Shown piece by piece: positions 25,174-33,523 of a stretch of 46,048 nt of DNA. The stretch is taken from assembly GCA_022827685.1 (NCBI GenBank), contig JAJEIH010000072.1:1-46048 (forward strand), given 5' to 3'. The number at the start of each line of letters is the position of its first letter. Position 1 is the stretch's first letter. Source of the stretch: Alphaproteobacteria bacterium (lineage in GTDB: Bacteria; Pseudomonadota; Alphaproteobacteria; Bin95). Made by a program: the position numbers and the translations under genes. The notes beneath the pieces are model-generated. The model worked only from the letters and a program-made list of their open reading frames with translations, was not told the DNA's origin and searched no databases.

Positions 25174-26976
25174 ATGGACACCAATTTACAGCGACCCCAG
25201 AACCTGTTCTTTCAGCAGGTGCGTTACGATATACCCCCTTTTCAACGCCACTACGTGTGGAAGCAGGAAGAACAGTGGGAGCCGCTCTGGGACGACGTCG
25301 AACAACTCGCGCAGTCGATCTTGGAGGAAGGTGAAACAAAACCCCACTTTATGGGCGCTGTTGTCCTTCAACAGGTTCCACATCCATCGGGAACAATCGA
25401 ACGCCGCATTGTCGTCGATGGTCAGCAACGAATGACGACCCTACAGCTTCTCATGGATGCGATACAAGAGGTTGTTGAAAATAAAGGATACAGTGGTCAA
25501 GCTAAGCGCCTTACAGGTCTCGTGGAAAATCAAGAGGAATATCGCGACGGAGATCCGGATAAAGCGTTCAAGGTGTGGCCGACGATTAGAGATAGGGATG
25601 CCTTTCGGCAGGCGATGACCAACGATATATCCGCAACCGACCATGCAGCGTCGCGTATCGTGCAAGCTCATAACTACTTCAAAAAACAAGCCGAACAGTG
25701 GATCGAAAAGGCCTGCGACGAAACTGGAATGGGCGACGGAGCAGCGTCAGCTCTTGAGAAAGCGGTGAGGGAGAAACTCGAGCTTGTCGTTATAGACTTA
25801 GGCGACACTGACGATCCGCATGTCATATTCGAGACATTGAACGCGCGTGGCACACCGCTTCTTCAATCCGACATGATAAAGAACCAAATCCTGCATGACG
25901 CGCAGATCAAAATAGATAATGACGATGAAGCTTCGCTAGAGCAACAGCGGCTATGGCCATTCGACGAAAATGAATGGTGGGCTCAAGAGGTGGGGCGGGG
26001 ATTTCAGAGAAGACCGAGGATCGACCTGTATCTGAATCACTGGCTCACGCTTCGCAATTTGGGAGAGATGAAGGCATACGACGAGTTCAGGGCTTTTCAG
26101 AGCTATGTCGAGGAACGGCAGGTGACCGGGGAAACGATTCACGACATTGCAAAGGACATAACGAGTATCGGGTACATCTACCACGACGTCGAGGAAGTTC
26201 GACGAGCAGACATCGCGAAGTTTCTAGAGAGGCGCAACGTGATGAATGTTGGCGCTGTCACGCCGCTTCTGCTCTGGCTCCTTTCAGCCGATGTTCCGCA
26301 GTCAACGCTCGCAAACTGCCTGAAAGCGCTTGAGAGTTTCCTAGTCCGACGGGTCGTTTGCGGATATAGCGCAAGGGGGTATGGGAATCTTTTTGTGCGA
26401 CTGCTTGCGAGACTCGCCGATTCGCCTGTCGATCGGGCAGATCGGGTGCTGTCCTCGTTCTTGGCGGAGCAAGAAGCCCCCGCCACGTTATGGCCGAGAG
26501 ATTCAGATTTGCGCGACAGGTTCATCACCGCTCCGCTCTATCAATGGCTAACTCAGGGACGGCTCAAGATGGTGCTCACGGGAATCGAAGAACAGCTGAG
26601 GCCGGAAAAGGCGGAAACGCAGGAAGCGCCTCCCAACCTGCAAATTGAACACGTAATGCCGCAAGCGTGGCACAAGAACTGGCCGCTACCGGAAGGTGAG
26701 GATGGCGAAGCCGCCCATGATCGCCGTAACCGTCTGATCCACACAATTGGAAACCTTACACTCGTGAATGACCGCCTGAACCCAGCACTGTCGAACGCCC
26801 CTTGGGATCCCAAGAAGGCGGCTCTGGCGGATCACAGCGTCCTGTTCCTGAATAAACATCTCGCGAGAGCAGAACAGCAGGTCTGGGACGAGGCCGCGAT
26901 TGAGCAGCGGGCGGAGTGGCTCTACGAAAGGGCTGTAGAGGTTTGGCCGCGTAAAGGCGGTATCGAGGGGATATGA
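25174..26976 (+). CDS. DUF262/HNH (GmrSD-like) putative anti-phage nuclease
   Basis: A 600-residue protein with the two-domain layout of type IV restriction enzymes that act on modified phage DNA. The N-terminal DUF262 domain has IPPFQRHYVW (20-29) and VVDGQQRMTTL (80-90), the ParB-like nucleotide-hydrolysing motifs. The C-terminal DUF1524 domain has IEHVMPQAW (491-499) followed by DRRNRLIHTIGNLTLVNDRLN, the His-Asn pattern of an HNH nuclease. The gene is visibly more AT-rich than its neighbours and uses many codons rare in them (ATA, TTA, AGA), a sign of transfer. I preferred ATG 25174 over the GTG at 25150. Its stop overlaps the remnant macro-domain frame as ATGA. Confidence 0.87.
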   Translation: MDTNLQRPQNLFFQQVRYDIPPFQRHYVWKQEEQWEPLWDDVEQLAQSILEEGETKPHFMGAVVLQQVPHPSGTIERRIVVDGQQRMTTLQLLMDAIQEVVENKGYSGQAKRLTGLVENQEEYRDGDPDKAFKVWPTIRDRDAFRQAMTNDISATDHAASRIVQAHNYFKKQAEQWIEKACDETGMGDGAASALEKAVREKLELVVIDLGDTDDPHVIFETLNARGTPLLQSDMIKNQILHDAQIKIDNDDEASLEQQRLWPFDENEWWAQEVGRGFQRRPRIDLYLNHWLTLRNLGEMKAYDEFRAFQSYVEERQVTGETIHDIAKDITSIGYIYHDVEEVRRADIAKFLERRNVMNVGAVTPLLLWLLSADVPQSTLANCLKALESFLVRRVVCGYSARGYGNLFVRLLARLADSPVDRADRVLSSFLAEQEAPATLWPRDSDLRDRFITAPLYQWLTQGRLKMVLTGIEEQLRPEKAETQEAPPNLQIEHVMPQAWHKNWPLPEGEDGEAAHDRRNRLIHTIGNLTLVNDRLNPALSNAPWDPKKAALADHSVLFLNKHLARAEQQVWDEAAIEQRAEWLYERAVEVWPRKGGIEGI

Positions 26977-27119
26977 CTGGCGAAGGGAGCGGTTCGACCG
27001 CGGGCGGGCTATTCCGGGAAGACATTGCGACGCTTACGGTGGATGCCATCGTCAATGCCGCCAACGAGACGGTGCTCGGCGGCGGAGTGAACGGCGGCGA
27101 CTTCCCCCCGCCGGCGTGA
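26973..27119 (+). pseudogene. Truncated macro-domain gene
   Basis: A 48-codon frame starting in the DUF262 stop (ATGA). [26 protein letters not shown] is the ADP-ribose-binding start of a macro domain and closely matches the intact gene at 28468, but after GGVNGGD the frame ends in proline codons and TGA. About 120 residues of a normal macro domain are missing. The coupling to the DUF262 gene suggests that the two once formed an operon. It may still be translated as a short peptide, but it cannot form the fold. Confidence 0.8.
27042..27068 (+). repeat. 27-bp exact direct repeat shared with the intact macro gene (28510-28536)
   Basis: The segment encoding DAIVNAANE is identical over 27 bases in the broken and intact macro-domain genes, 1468 bases apart and in the same orientation, on either side of the AmpG-like gene. 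It would allow deletion or exchange of the permease gene by recombination. Confidence 0.85.
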
Positions 27120-27124
27120 CGTGA

Positions 27125-28471
27125 ATGGAAGCAGCGTCTCTCGAGTCCCCGCGCGGCCGGCTGCGGCGGGCGGCGGCGGCGTTCCGGAGCCGGCGCGTCG
27201 CCATGATGCTGGCGCTCGGCTTCTCCAGCGGGCTGCCGCTGATGCTGACCGTCGATGCGATGAGCGCGCGGCTCTACGAGTCGGGCGTGGACCTGACCAG
27301 CATCGGCCTGTTCTCGCTCGTCACCGCGATCTACGGGCTGAAATTCCTCTGGGCGCCGGTTATCGACCGGCTCCGGCTGCCCTGGCTGACGCGCCGGTTC
27401 GGCCGGCGCCGGGGCTGGATGCTGGCCACCCATTTCGCCTGCATGGCGGCGATCCTGGGCCTCGGCCTCTCCGATCCGGCCGCCGACCTCGCGGCGGTCG
27501 CCTTCTTCGGCTGCCTGGTGGCGTTCATGTCCGCGAGCCAGGACGTCGTGATCGACGCCTACCGCATCGAGATACTGGACGAGGGCCAGTACGGCCCCGG
27601 CGCGGCCTTCTTCGTCCAGGGCTTCCGCATCGGCATGTATGTCTCAGCGGCCGGCGGGCTCGTGCTCGCGGAGGCGCTCGGCTGGGCGGTCGCGCACGCC
27701 GTCATGGCCGCGCTGCTGCTCGTCGGCGTCACCGTCACGCTGCTTGCGCCCGAGCCGGCCCGCGCCTCCGATCCCGAGGCCGATGCGCAAGCGCGCCGGC
27801 TCGCCGGCAGGGCGGCGGCCTGGGGCGGGGCCGTCGCCGCGCGCTTCGCGAGCGGCGTTGTCGCCCCGCTCGCCGAGTTCGCCGCCCGACCCGGATGGGG
27901 CGCCGTGCTGGCCTTCATCCTGTTCTACAAGCTCGGCGACGCCGCGCTCGGCGCCATGGCGATCCCGTTCTATGTCGAGCTCGGCTTCTCGAAATCGGAG
28001 ATCGCCGGGGCGGTCAAGACCGGCGGTTTCATCGCTTCGCTCGCGGGCATCTTCGCCGGCGGCATGCTGGTCCATGCGGCGGGCCTGCTGCCGGGCCTGC
28101 TGGCGGCGGGCATCCTGCAGGCGCTTTCGAACCTCGCCTTCATTCCTCTCAACGAGGCGGGCAGCGACATTGCGTGGCTCGCCGGCGTGGCCGCGCTGGA
28201 AGGCTTCACCGCCGGGCTCGGCACCACGGCCTTCCTCGCCTACCTGATGAGCCTCTGCAACATCTCCTACACGATGATGCAGTTCGCGCTGCTCTCCTCG
28301 CTCATGGCGTCGGCCCGGATCCTGCTCTCCGCGCCATCGGGCTGGATCGTGGACAGCCTGGACGGGGACTGGAACGCCTTTTTCGCGCTGACGGCGCTCG
28401 CCTGCCTGCCGGGCCTGCTGCTGCTGCGCCCGCTCTGGAGACGGCAGGGAGAAGGGGAGGCCCGGCCATGA
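27125..28471 (+). CDS. AmpG-like MFS permease (muropeptide uptake family)
   Basis: A 448-residue MFS protein. [44 protein letters not shown] and [16 protein letters not shown] are the AmpG family blocks, which in known members import anhydro-muropeptides for cell-wall recycling and signal for beta-lactamase induction. Twelve or more hydrophobic helices fit. The ATG at 27125 comes six bases after the stop of the broken macro gene and lacks a good ribosome site, so its original promoter may have been lost or it may rely on upstream transcription. It ends in an ATGA overlap with the intact macro-domain gene. Confidence 0.82.
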   Translation: MEAASLESPRGRLRRAAAAFRSRRVAMMLALGFSSGLPLMLTVDAMSARLYESGVDLTSIGLFSLVTAIYGLKFLWAPVIDRLRLPWLTRRFGRRRGWMLATHFACMAAILGLGLSDPAADLAAVAFFGCLVAFMSASQDVVIDAYRIEILDEGQYGPGAAFFVQGFRIGMYVSAAGGLVLAEALGWAVAHAVMAALLLVGVTVTLLAPEPARASDPEADAQARRLAGRAAAWGGAVAARFASGVVAPLAEFAARPGWGAVLAFILFYKLGDAALGAMAIPFYVELGFSKSEIAGAVKTGGFIASLAGIFAGGMLVHAAGLLPGLLAAGILQALSNLAFIPLNEAGSDIAWLAGVAALEGFTAGLGTTAFLAYLMSLCNISYTMMQFALLSSLMASARILLSAPSGWIVDSLDGDWNAFFALTALACLPGLLLLRPLWRRQGEGEARP

Positions 28472-28959
28472 TCGAACTGTTCCGGGGCGACATCGCGGCG
28501 CTGGAGGTCGATGCCATCGTCAATGCCGCCAACGAGGCACTGCTCGGCGGCGGCGGCGTGGACGGCGCGATCCACCGCGTGGCCGGCCCCGGACTGCTGG
28601 CCGAATGCCGCACGCTCGGCGGCTGCCCGACCGGCGAGGCGCGCATCACGGGCGGCTACCGGCTGCCGGCGCGCCATGTCATCCACACGGTCGGGCCCGT
28701 CTGGCGCGGCGCGGGAGATGAGGACGCGCTGCTGGCCGCCTGCTACCGCAACAGCTTCGCGCTCGCGCGGGAGCACGGCCTCAGCTCCCTCGCCTTCCCC
28801 GCCATCTCCACCGGCGTTTACGGCTTCCCGCCGGACCGCGCGGCCGGCATCGCCGTTGGCGGCGCGCGCGCCCACGGCGCCGGTTTCGCGCGCATCGTCT
28901 TCGCCTGCTTCGACGAAGCGACCGAGGCGCTCTATCGGGAGGAGCTGGCGTCCCCCTGA
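28468..28959 (+). CDS. Macro-domain protein, O-acetyl-ADP-ribose deacetylase-like
   Basis: A 163-residue single macro domain of normal length. [40 protein letters not shown] has the ADP-ribose-binding Asp (GDI), catalytic-site Asn (NAAN) and G-rich loop with Asp (GVDGAI) seen in MacroD/YmdB enzymes. [15 protein letters not shown] and [12 protein letters not shown] complete the pocket. Such proteins remove ADP-ribose esters from proteins or hydrolyse O-acetyl-ADP-ribose. It is coupled by ATGA to the permease gene and overlaps the convergent pseudouridine synthase by 28 bases. Its 5' part is repeated at 26973-27119. Confidence 0.9.
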   Translation: MIELFRGDIAALEVDAIVNAANEALLGGGGVDGAIHRVAGPGLLAECRTLGGCPTGEARITGGYRLPARHVIHTVGPVWRGAGDEDALLAACYRNSFALAREHGLSSLAFPAISTGVYGFPPDRAAGIAVGGARAHGAGFARIVFACFDEATEALYREELASP

Positions 28960-29894
28960 ACCTCCAGCCCCAGCAGGCGGAAGGCGGTTCGCAGCAGGGG
29001 CGGAGGCGGGGCCTCGACTTCCAGCCTGCCCCGGCCGCGGGGATGGTCCAGCGCGATGGCGCGGGCGTGGAGATGCAGGCGCGGTTCGAGCCCGATGCCG
29101 TCGAGGAAGGCCGCCCTGCCGCCATATTTGCCGTCGCCCAGGATCGGGCAGCCGATCGCGGCCAGATGCGCGCGGAGCTGGTGCGTGCGCCCGGTCAGCG
29201 GCCGGAGCGCCAGGCGGGCGGCGCGCCTGCCCGCGCGGGCGAGGGTCTCGTAGTCGGTGACGGCGCGCTTGCCTTGCGGTTCCACGCCGACCCGCTCGCC
29301 GCCGGGCCGCCCGCGCTTCGCCAGCGGCAGCGCGATGCGCCCGGCAGGCGGCTCCGGCGCGCCGGCGGTCACCGCCCAGTAGAGCTTCCCGGCCTCCCGC
29401 GCCCGGAAGGCCGCCGTCAGCCGCGCCGCATCGGACGCGCTCCGCGCCAGCAGCAGCACGCCGCTCGTGTCCTTGTCGAGCCGGTGGACGAGGCGCGGGC
29501 GTTCCGGTGCATCGAACCGCAGCGCCTCCAGCATGCCGTCCAGATGGCGCGGCGTGCCCTTGCCGCCCTGGACGGCCAGGCCGGCCGGCTTGTCGAGCGC
29601 GATCACCGCCTCGTCGAGATGCAGCACCCAGCCGCGCACTTCCTCCACCAGCCGGTCGGGCAGCGGCGCCGGCCGGGCCTCCGGAGCCGGACCGGACGGC
29701 GGCAGCCGCACCACGGCGCCTGCCTCCAGCCGGTCGCCGGCGCGGGCGCGCCGCCCGTCCACGCGCACCTGCCCCGTGCGCAGCAGCTTCTGGAGCCGGC
29801 CCTGCGACAGGTCCGGCCGCCGGCGCGCAACCCAGCGGTCGAGCCGCTGCCCGGCTTCGTGGGCCGCCACCGTCTCCATCTGCACGCCCGTCAC
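28932..29894 (-). CDS. RluC/RluD-family pseudouridine synthase
   Basis: A 320-residue RNA-modifying enzyme. An N-terminal S4 RNA-binding domain ([32 protein letters not shown]) precedes the catalytic domain with [20 protein letters not shown], where the Asp of HRLDKDTSG is the nucleophile. [25 protein letters not shown] is the second family block. It converts uridines in large-subunit rRNA to pseudouridine; the exact sites cannot be assigned. The GTG at 29894 overlaps the crcB stop as GTGA; an ATG at 29879 is the alternative. It is the last gene of the selenoprotein-protease-rarA-crcB unit. Confidence 0.9.
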   Translation of the reverse strand: MTGVQMETVAAHEAGQRLDRWVARRRPDLSQGRLQKLLRTGQVRVDGRRARAGDRLEAGAVVRLPPSGPAPEARPAPLPDRLVEEVRGWVLHLDEAVIALDKPAGLAVQGGKGTPRHLDGMLEALRFDAPERPRLVHRLDKDTSGVLLLARSASDAARLTAAFRAREAGKLYWAVTAGAPEPPAGRIALPLAKRGRPGGERVGVEPQGKRAVTDYETLARAGRRAARLALRPLTGRTHQLRAHLAAIGCPILGDGKYGGRAAFLDGIGLEPRLHLHARAIALDHPRGRGRLEVEAPPPPLLRTAFRLLGLEVQGDASSSR

Positions 29895-30268
29895 AGCAGC
29901 AGGCGCGCGAGCCGGGCGCCGGCGAGGAAGGCGAGAATTCCGAGCGCGACGGAGCCTGCCGTGTAGAAGGCCGCCCCCGCCCACTCGCCCCGTCCGGCCA
30001 GCCCGACCGCATCGAGCGTGTAGGCGGAGAAGGTGGTGAAACCGCCGAGGAAGCCCACGGTGAGGAAGGTCCGGAGCTCCGCCGAGAGCGAGAGCCCCTG
30101 CGCCAGCAGGGCGGCCACCAGCCCCATCGCCAGCGAGCCCAGCACATTGACGGCCATGGTGCCCGCCGGGAAATCCGGGCCCAGCAGCCGCGTCGTCTGC
30201 ACCACCATGATCCAGCGCGCGAGCGCGCCGAGCGCCCCGCCGGCGGCGACCGCGATCCAGAGGCTCAT
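29891..30268 (-). CDS. crcB: Fluoride ion channel CrcB (Fluc)
   Basis: A 125-residue membrane protein with four helices that works as an antiparallel dimer to expel fluoride. GGALGALARWI opens the protein, N41 lies in VNVLGSLAMG, and GFLGGFTTFSAY (72-83) holds the Phe-box and Thr/Ser track lining the pore. ATGA overlap with rarA fixes the start. No fluoride riboswitch is visible upstream because the upstream sequence is rarA coding DNA. Confidence 0.94.
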   Translation of the reverse strand: MSLWIAVAAGGALGALARWIMVVQTTRLLGPDFPAGTMAVNVLGSLAMGLVAALLAQGLSLSAELRTFLTVGFLGGFTTFSAYTLDAVGLAGRGEWAGAAFYTAGSVALGILAFLAGARLARLLL

Positions 30269-31554
30269 GCCTGCCGCCGCCTGGCCCAGGCGGCCAGCCG
30301 CTCCGCGATGTCCGCCTCCGCGCCGCGCCCGTCGGGCCGGTAGAACTGCTGCCGCGCCATGCCGTCCGGGAAGTAGTTGACGCCGGCGAAGGCATCCGGG
30401 GCATTGTGGTCGTAGGCATAGCCCTCGCCGTAGCCGAGGTCCTTCATCAGCCGGGTGGGCGCGTTCAGGCTGTGCATCGGCGGCATGAGCGAGCCGGTCT
30501 CGCGCGCCGAGCGCATGGCCTCGCCGAAGGCGGCGTAGGCGGCGTTGGACTTCGGCGCGGTCGCCAGATGCAGCACGGTCTGCGCCAGCGCGAGTTCGCC
30601 CTCCGGGCTGCCGAGCCGCTCATAGGCCTCCCAGCCGGCAAGGGCTGCGGGCAGCGCGGCCGGGTCCGCCAGCCCCACGTCCTCGGACGCGAAGCGGACC
30701 AGCCGGCGGGCGATGTAGCGGGGGTCCTCGCCGCCGTCCAGCATCCGCGCGAGCCAGTAGAGCGCCGCGTCCGGGTCCGAGCCGCGCAGCGACTTGTGCA
30801 GCGCGCTGATGAGGTTGTAGTGGCCCTCGCGGTCCTTGTCGTAAACCGGCACCCGGCGCTGCGCGACGCGGGCGAGGCCGGCCGCGTCGAGCAGAGGTCC
30901 GCCCGTCACCTCCTCCGCGAGGTTGAGCAGGTAGCGCCCGTCGCCGTCCGCCAGCGCCTTGAGCGCCGTGCGCGCGCCCTCGTCCAGCGGCAGCGGCGCG
31001 CCCAGGCTCGCCTCCGCCCGCTGCAGGAGCGTCTCCAGCCCGTCCTCATCGAGCCGGCGCAGCACCATCACCTGGGCGCGGGAGAGCAGCGCCGCGTTCA
31101 GTTCGAAGGACGGGTTCTCTGTCGTCGCGCCGACCAGCACTACCGTGCCGTTCTCGACCCAGGGCAGGAACCCGTCCTGCTGGGCGCGGTTGAAGCGGTG
31201 GATCTCGTCCACGAACAGCATGGTGCCGCGGCCCTCCTCGCGCCGCTGCTCCGCTTCGGCGAAGACCTTGCGCAGGTCGGCCACGCCCGAGAACACGGCC
31301 GAGAGCGCCGTGAAGTGCAGGTTCGCCGCGCCCGCCAGCAGGCGCGCAATGGTGGTCTTGCCGCAGCCGGGCGGCCCCCAGAAGACGATGGAGGCGAGGC
31401 GTCCGGCGGCCAGCATCCGCCCCACCGGCCCGTCCGGCCCGAGCACATGGTCCTGCCCGACGACCTCGTCCAGCGACGCCGGACGCAGCCGGTCGGCGAG
31501 CGGGCGCGGCGCCTCGTCCGCGAGCCCTGCGGCCTGGAACAGCGAGTCGGTCAT
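30265..31554 (-). CDS. rarA: Replication-associated recombination protein A (RarA/MgsA)
   Basis: A 429-residue AAA+ ATPase that acts at stalled replication forks with single-stranded-DNA-binding protein. Walker A GPPGCGKTT is at 60-68 and Walker B is MLFVDEIHRFN, followed by QQDGFLPWVE and sensor 1 VGATTENPSFELN. The C-terminal tetramerisation part has SALHKSLRGSDPDAALYWLARML and NAPTRLMKDLGYGEGYAYDHN. The ATG at 31554 overlaps the protease stop as ATGA; an upstream opening to 31605 belongs to the protease frame region. Confidence 0.95.
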   Translation of the reverse strand: MTDSLFQAAGLADEAPRPLADRLRPASLDEVVGQDHVLGPDGPVGRMLAAGRLASIVFWGPPGCGKTTIARLLAGAANLHFTALSAVFSGVADLRKVFAEAEQRREEGRGTMLFVDEIHRFNRAQQDGFLPWVENGTVVLVGATTENPSFELNAALLSRAQVMVLRRLDEDGLETLLQRAEASLGAPLPLDEGARTALKALADGDGRYLLNLAEEVTGGPLLDAAGLARVAQRRVPVYDKDREGHYNLISALHKSLRGSDPDAALYWLARMLDGGEDPRYIARRLVRFASEDVGLADPAALPAALAGWEAYERLGSPEGELALAQTVLHLATAPKSNAAYAAFGEAMRSARETGSLMPPMHSLNAPTRLMKDLGYGEGYAYDHNAPDAFAGVNYFPDGMARQQFYRPDGRGAEADIAERLAAWARRRQA

Positions 31555-32969
31555 CGGAAGATTGTCGTCAGCGCGCGCCCGCCGCGCCAGATCGAAATGC
31601 GCCACGGACGCTCGCCGGCCCGCAAGATGGCCTCCGCCTCGGCCGTGCTTTCCGGCTCCTGCCTGTCGATGCTGCGAAGCAGGTCGCCCGGCCGGAAGCC
31701 GTTCCGCCGGGCGGGCGAACCGCGCGCCACCTCCGCGATCATCACGCCGTCGCCGGGCCCGCTGAAGGCGAATTCCTCGATCACCGCCGGCGACAGGTTG
31801 ACGATGTCGGCGCCGGCGAGCGGATGCGGCCCCGACAACCGCCTGCGGTCGCGCGGCGGCACTTCCGGCGGCAGCTCCACCGGAACGGAGAGCACCGCCT
31901 TCTCGCCGCGCCGGAGAATTCCGAATTTCGCCTCGCCGCCCGGCCGGAGCGTCGTCATGCGGAAGCGGAGCGCCGCCCGGTCCAGCACCGGATGCCCGCC
32001 GATGGACAGGATGACGTCGCCCTGCGCCCCGCCGGCGCGCGCAAACGGCCCGTCGGCGCGCACGGCGCGGACCAGAAGGCCGCCCGGCCGGGCAAGGCCG
32101 AGCGCGTCCGCGAGGTCGGGCGTCACCGGCTGGCTCTCGATGCCGAGCCAGGGCCGGACGACGCGCCCGCCGCTGCGGGCGGTCTCGACCATGACCCGCA
32201 CGAGGTTGGACGGGATGGCGAAGCCGACGCCGTGCGAGCCGCCGCTGCGGGAGAAGATCGCCGTGTTCACGCCGATGACCTCGCCGGCGAGATTGACCAG
32301 CGCGCCGCCCGAATTACCGGGATTGATGGCGGCGTCCGTCTGGATGAAATAGCCGGGGCCGCGAACCGCGGGGCCGGTGCGCGCCAGCGCCGAGACGATG
32401 CCCGAGGTCACCGTCTGGCCGACGCCGAAGGGATTGCCGATCGCCAGCACGAGGTCGCCGACTTCGAGGCCGTCGGAATCGCCGAGCACCGCCGGCTGGA
32501 GCGTCTCGCCGTCGAGCCCGGCCCGGAGCAGGGCGAGGTCGCTGCGCTCGTCGGAGGCCACGACCCTTGCCGGAAACTCGCGCCGGTCGGCGAGCACCAC
32601 CTTGATGGCGCCGGCGTTCTCGATGACGTGGTGGTTGGTCACGATCAGCCCGTCCGCGCCGACGACCACGCCGGAGCCGAGCGAATTCTGCGCCCGCTGC
32701 CGCCGCCGGTCGCCCGGGTCGAAGAAACGGCGGAAGAAGGGGTCGTCGAGGAAGGGGAAGCCGGAAAAGGGCGACCGGCGCTCGACCCTGCGCCCGGTCG
32801 TGAAGATGTTGACCACCGCGGGCCGGACGGCGCGCACCACGGGGGCGAAGGAGAGCCGCAGCTGTTCCGCCGAACCCGGCACGGCCGCGCGCGGCTCATG
32901 GGCATGCGCCGGCTGGACGGCCAGCAGAAGCGCCGCCAGAAGCCATGCGGGAAATGTCGGGCGGCGCAT
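31551..32969 (-). CDS. HtrA/DegQ-family periplasmic serine protease
   Basis: A 472-residue quality-control protease. Residues 1-23 are a signal peptide with cleavage near AHA-HE. The trypsin-like domain has the full triad H114 (TNHHVI), D144 (ERSDLALL) and S220 (NPGNSGGALV). Two PDZ domains follow (GLLVRAVRADGPFARAGG and GVMIAEVARGSPARRNGFRPGDLL). It degrades or refolds damaged envelope proteins. The ATG at 32969 lies five bases after the selenoprotein stop, so the two are co-transcribed. The domain plan is Do/DegQ type; DegP and DegQ cannot be separated here. Confidence 0.93.
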   Translation of the reverse strand: MRRPTFPAWLLAALLLAVQPAHAHEPRAAVPGSAEQLRLSFAPVVRAVRPAVVNIFTTGRRVERRSPFSGFPFLDDPFFRRFFDPGDRRRQRAQNSLGSGVVVGADGLIVTNHHVIENAGAIKVVLADRREFPARVVASDERSDLALLRAGLDGETLQPAVLGDSDGLEVGDLVLAIGNPFGVGQTVTSGIVSALARTGPAVRGPGYFIQTDAAINPGNSGGALVNLAGEVIGVNTAIFSRSGGSHGVGFAIPSNLVRVMVETARSGGRVVRPWLGIESQPVTPDLADALGLARPGGLLVRAVRADGPFARAGGAQGDVILSIGGHPVLDRAALRFRMTTLRPGGEAKFGILRRGEKAVLSVPVELPPEVPPRDRRRLSGPHPLAGADIVNLSPAVIEEFAFSGPGDGVMIAEVARGSPARRNGFRPGDLLRSIDRQEPESTAEAEAILRAGERPWRISIWRGGRALTTIFR

Positions 32970-32974
32970 GCGGG

Positions 32975-33196
32975 CTATTGCAGCGCGTGCAATTCCTCGT
33001 CGGTCGGGAAGCGTCCCGCCGCCTTCTTGGAGAACAGCATCTCGCCGCCCCGCCGGATTTCGAAGACGCCGCCGCCGCCCTTGACCAGTTCGACGGCAAG
33101 GCCGGTATTCGCCTGCAGGATGTCCCTCGCACGGAGGGCGCGCGGCTCGTAGTTTCAAGCCACGCAGTATTCGATGGACAGGGTCCGCTCGGACAT
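32975..33196 (-). CDS. SelW-like (Rdx family) selenoprotein with in-frame UGA as selenocysteine
   Basis: A 74-codon gene read as MSERTLSIEYCVA-Sec-NYEPRA..., giving 73 residues ending FPTDEELHALQ and TAG. TGA is at codon 14 (33157-33155), and with C11 makes the CxxU redox motif that defines SelW/SelT/SelH proteins. The rest fits the thioredoxin-like Rdx fold: VELVKGGGGVFEIRRGGEMLFSKKAAGRFP is the strand-strand-helix region usual for the family (quoted here only as a position guide, residues 37-64 in part). The ATG has a perfect AGGAGG nine bases upstream. A short hairpin follows the TGA. It begins a unit with the protease gene five bases downstream. Its function is probably thiol redox; a Cys-to-stop pseudogene is the alternative. 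Confidence 0.82.
33122..33157 (-). promoter_or_regulatory. Candidate bacterial SECIS element after the Sec codon
   Basis: Reading from the TGA at 33157, the mRNA folds CCCUC (33138-33134) against GAGGG (33128-33124) with a 5-base apical loop CGUGC, 21 bases after the UGA. Stem of five pairs, a G in the second loop position and the distance from the UGA fit the loose bacterial SECIS description for SelB binding. The stem is short, so support is moderate. Confidence 0.5.
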
Positions 33197-33227
33197 GGGG
33201 TCGCGCCTCCTGGCGGGGTGTGCCGCG

Positions 33228-33302
33228 TGGTGACCCCAACGGGGATCGAACCCGTGTCTCCACCTTGAAAGGGTGGTGTCCTAACCTCTAGACGATGGGG
33301 TC
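33228..33302 (-). tRNA. tRNA-Glu (anticodon UUC)
   Basis: On the minus strand the acceptor GACCCCA pairs with TGGGGTC, the D arm has TCTAGAGGTTAGGA, the anticodon stem CCACC/GGTGG holds loop CTTTCAA with anticodon TTC, and the T arm has GGTTCGATCC. An A discriminator and encoded CCA (33230-33228) follow. It stands upstream of the selenoprotein gene, 31 bases from its ATG, on the same strand. Confidence 0.96.
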
Positions 33303-33310
33303 TCGCCAAG

Positions 33311-33370
33311 GCGGGCGGGATACTCCGTCCGGCCCGGTTTGGCAAGCGGCGGGCGGGATACTCCGTCCGG
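33311..33370. repeat. 22-bp direct repeat, period 38, beside tRNA-Glu
   Basis: GCGGGCGGGATACTCCGTCC plus two more G is found at 33311-33332 and again, identical, at 33349-33370. It lies directly upstream (minus strand) of tRNA-Glu, where its promoter should be; no ordinary -35/-10 pair could be recognised in it. Confidence 0.7.
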
Positions 33371-33387
33371 TCCCGGGAACCTTTGCG

Positions 33388-33467
33388 TGTCATGCGATGT
33401 CATGTTTTGTCATGAAGCGCGCCCGGCCTCCCTCGCCATGTGTCCCGATGTGTCATGGAATGTCATG
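33388..33467. repeat. TGTCATG array with exact 10-bp phasing
   Basis: TGTCATG begins at 33388, 33398 and 33408, then again at 33451 and 33461, with a degenerate TGTCCCG at 33441. Within each group the step is exactly ten bases, one helical turn, so bound proteins would line one face of the DNA. No family was recognised. Confidence 0.7.
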
Positions 33468-33523
33468 TTCTGCATGCTCAGGGAACATGCCCTGCAGCCC
33501 GTCCGGGCATAACGCTCCATTCG

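Noticed and set aside
32975..33196. Reading the SelW-like frame as a pseudogene with a premature stop
   Set aside because: The TGA stands exactly at the Sec position of CxxU, the rest of the frame is intact and the start signal is strong, so selenocysteine is the better explanation unless sel genes are missing.
33388..33467. CRISPR array
   Set aside because: Repeat units are seven bases at 10-bp steps with no spacers, and no cas genes are present.
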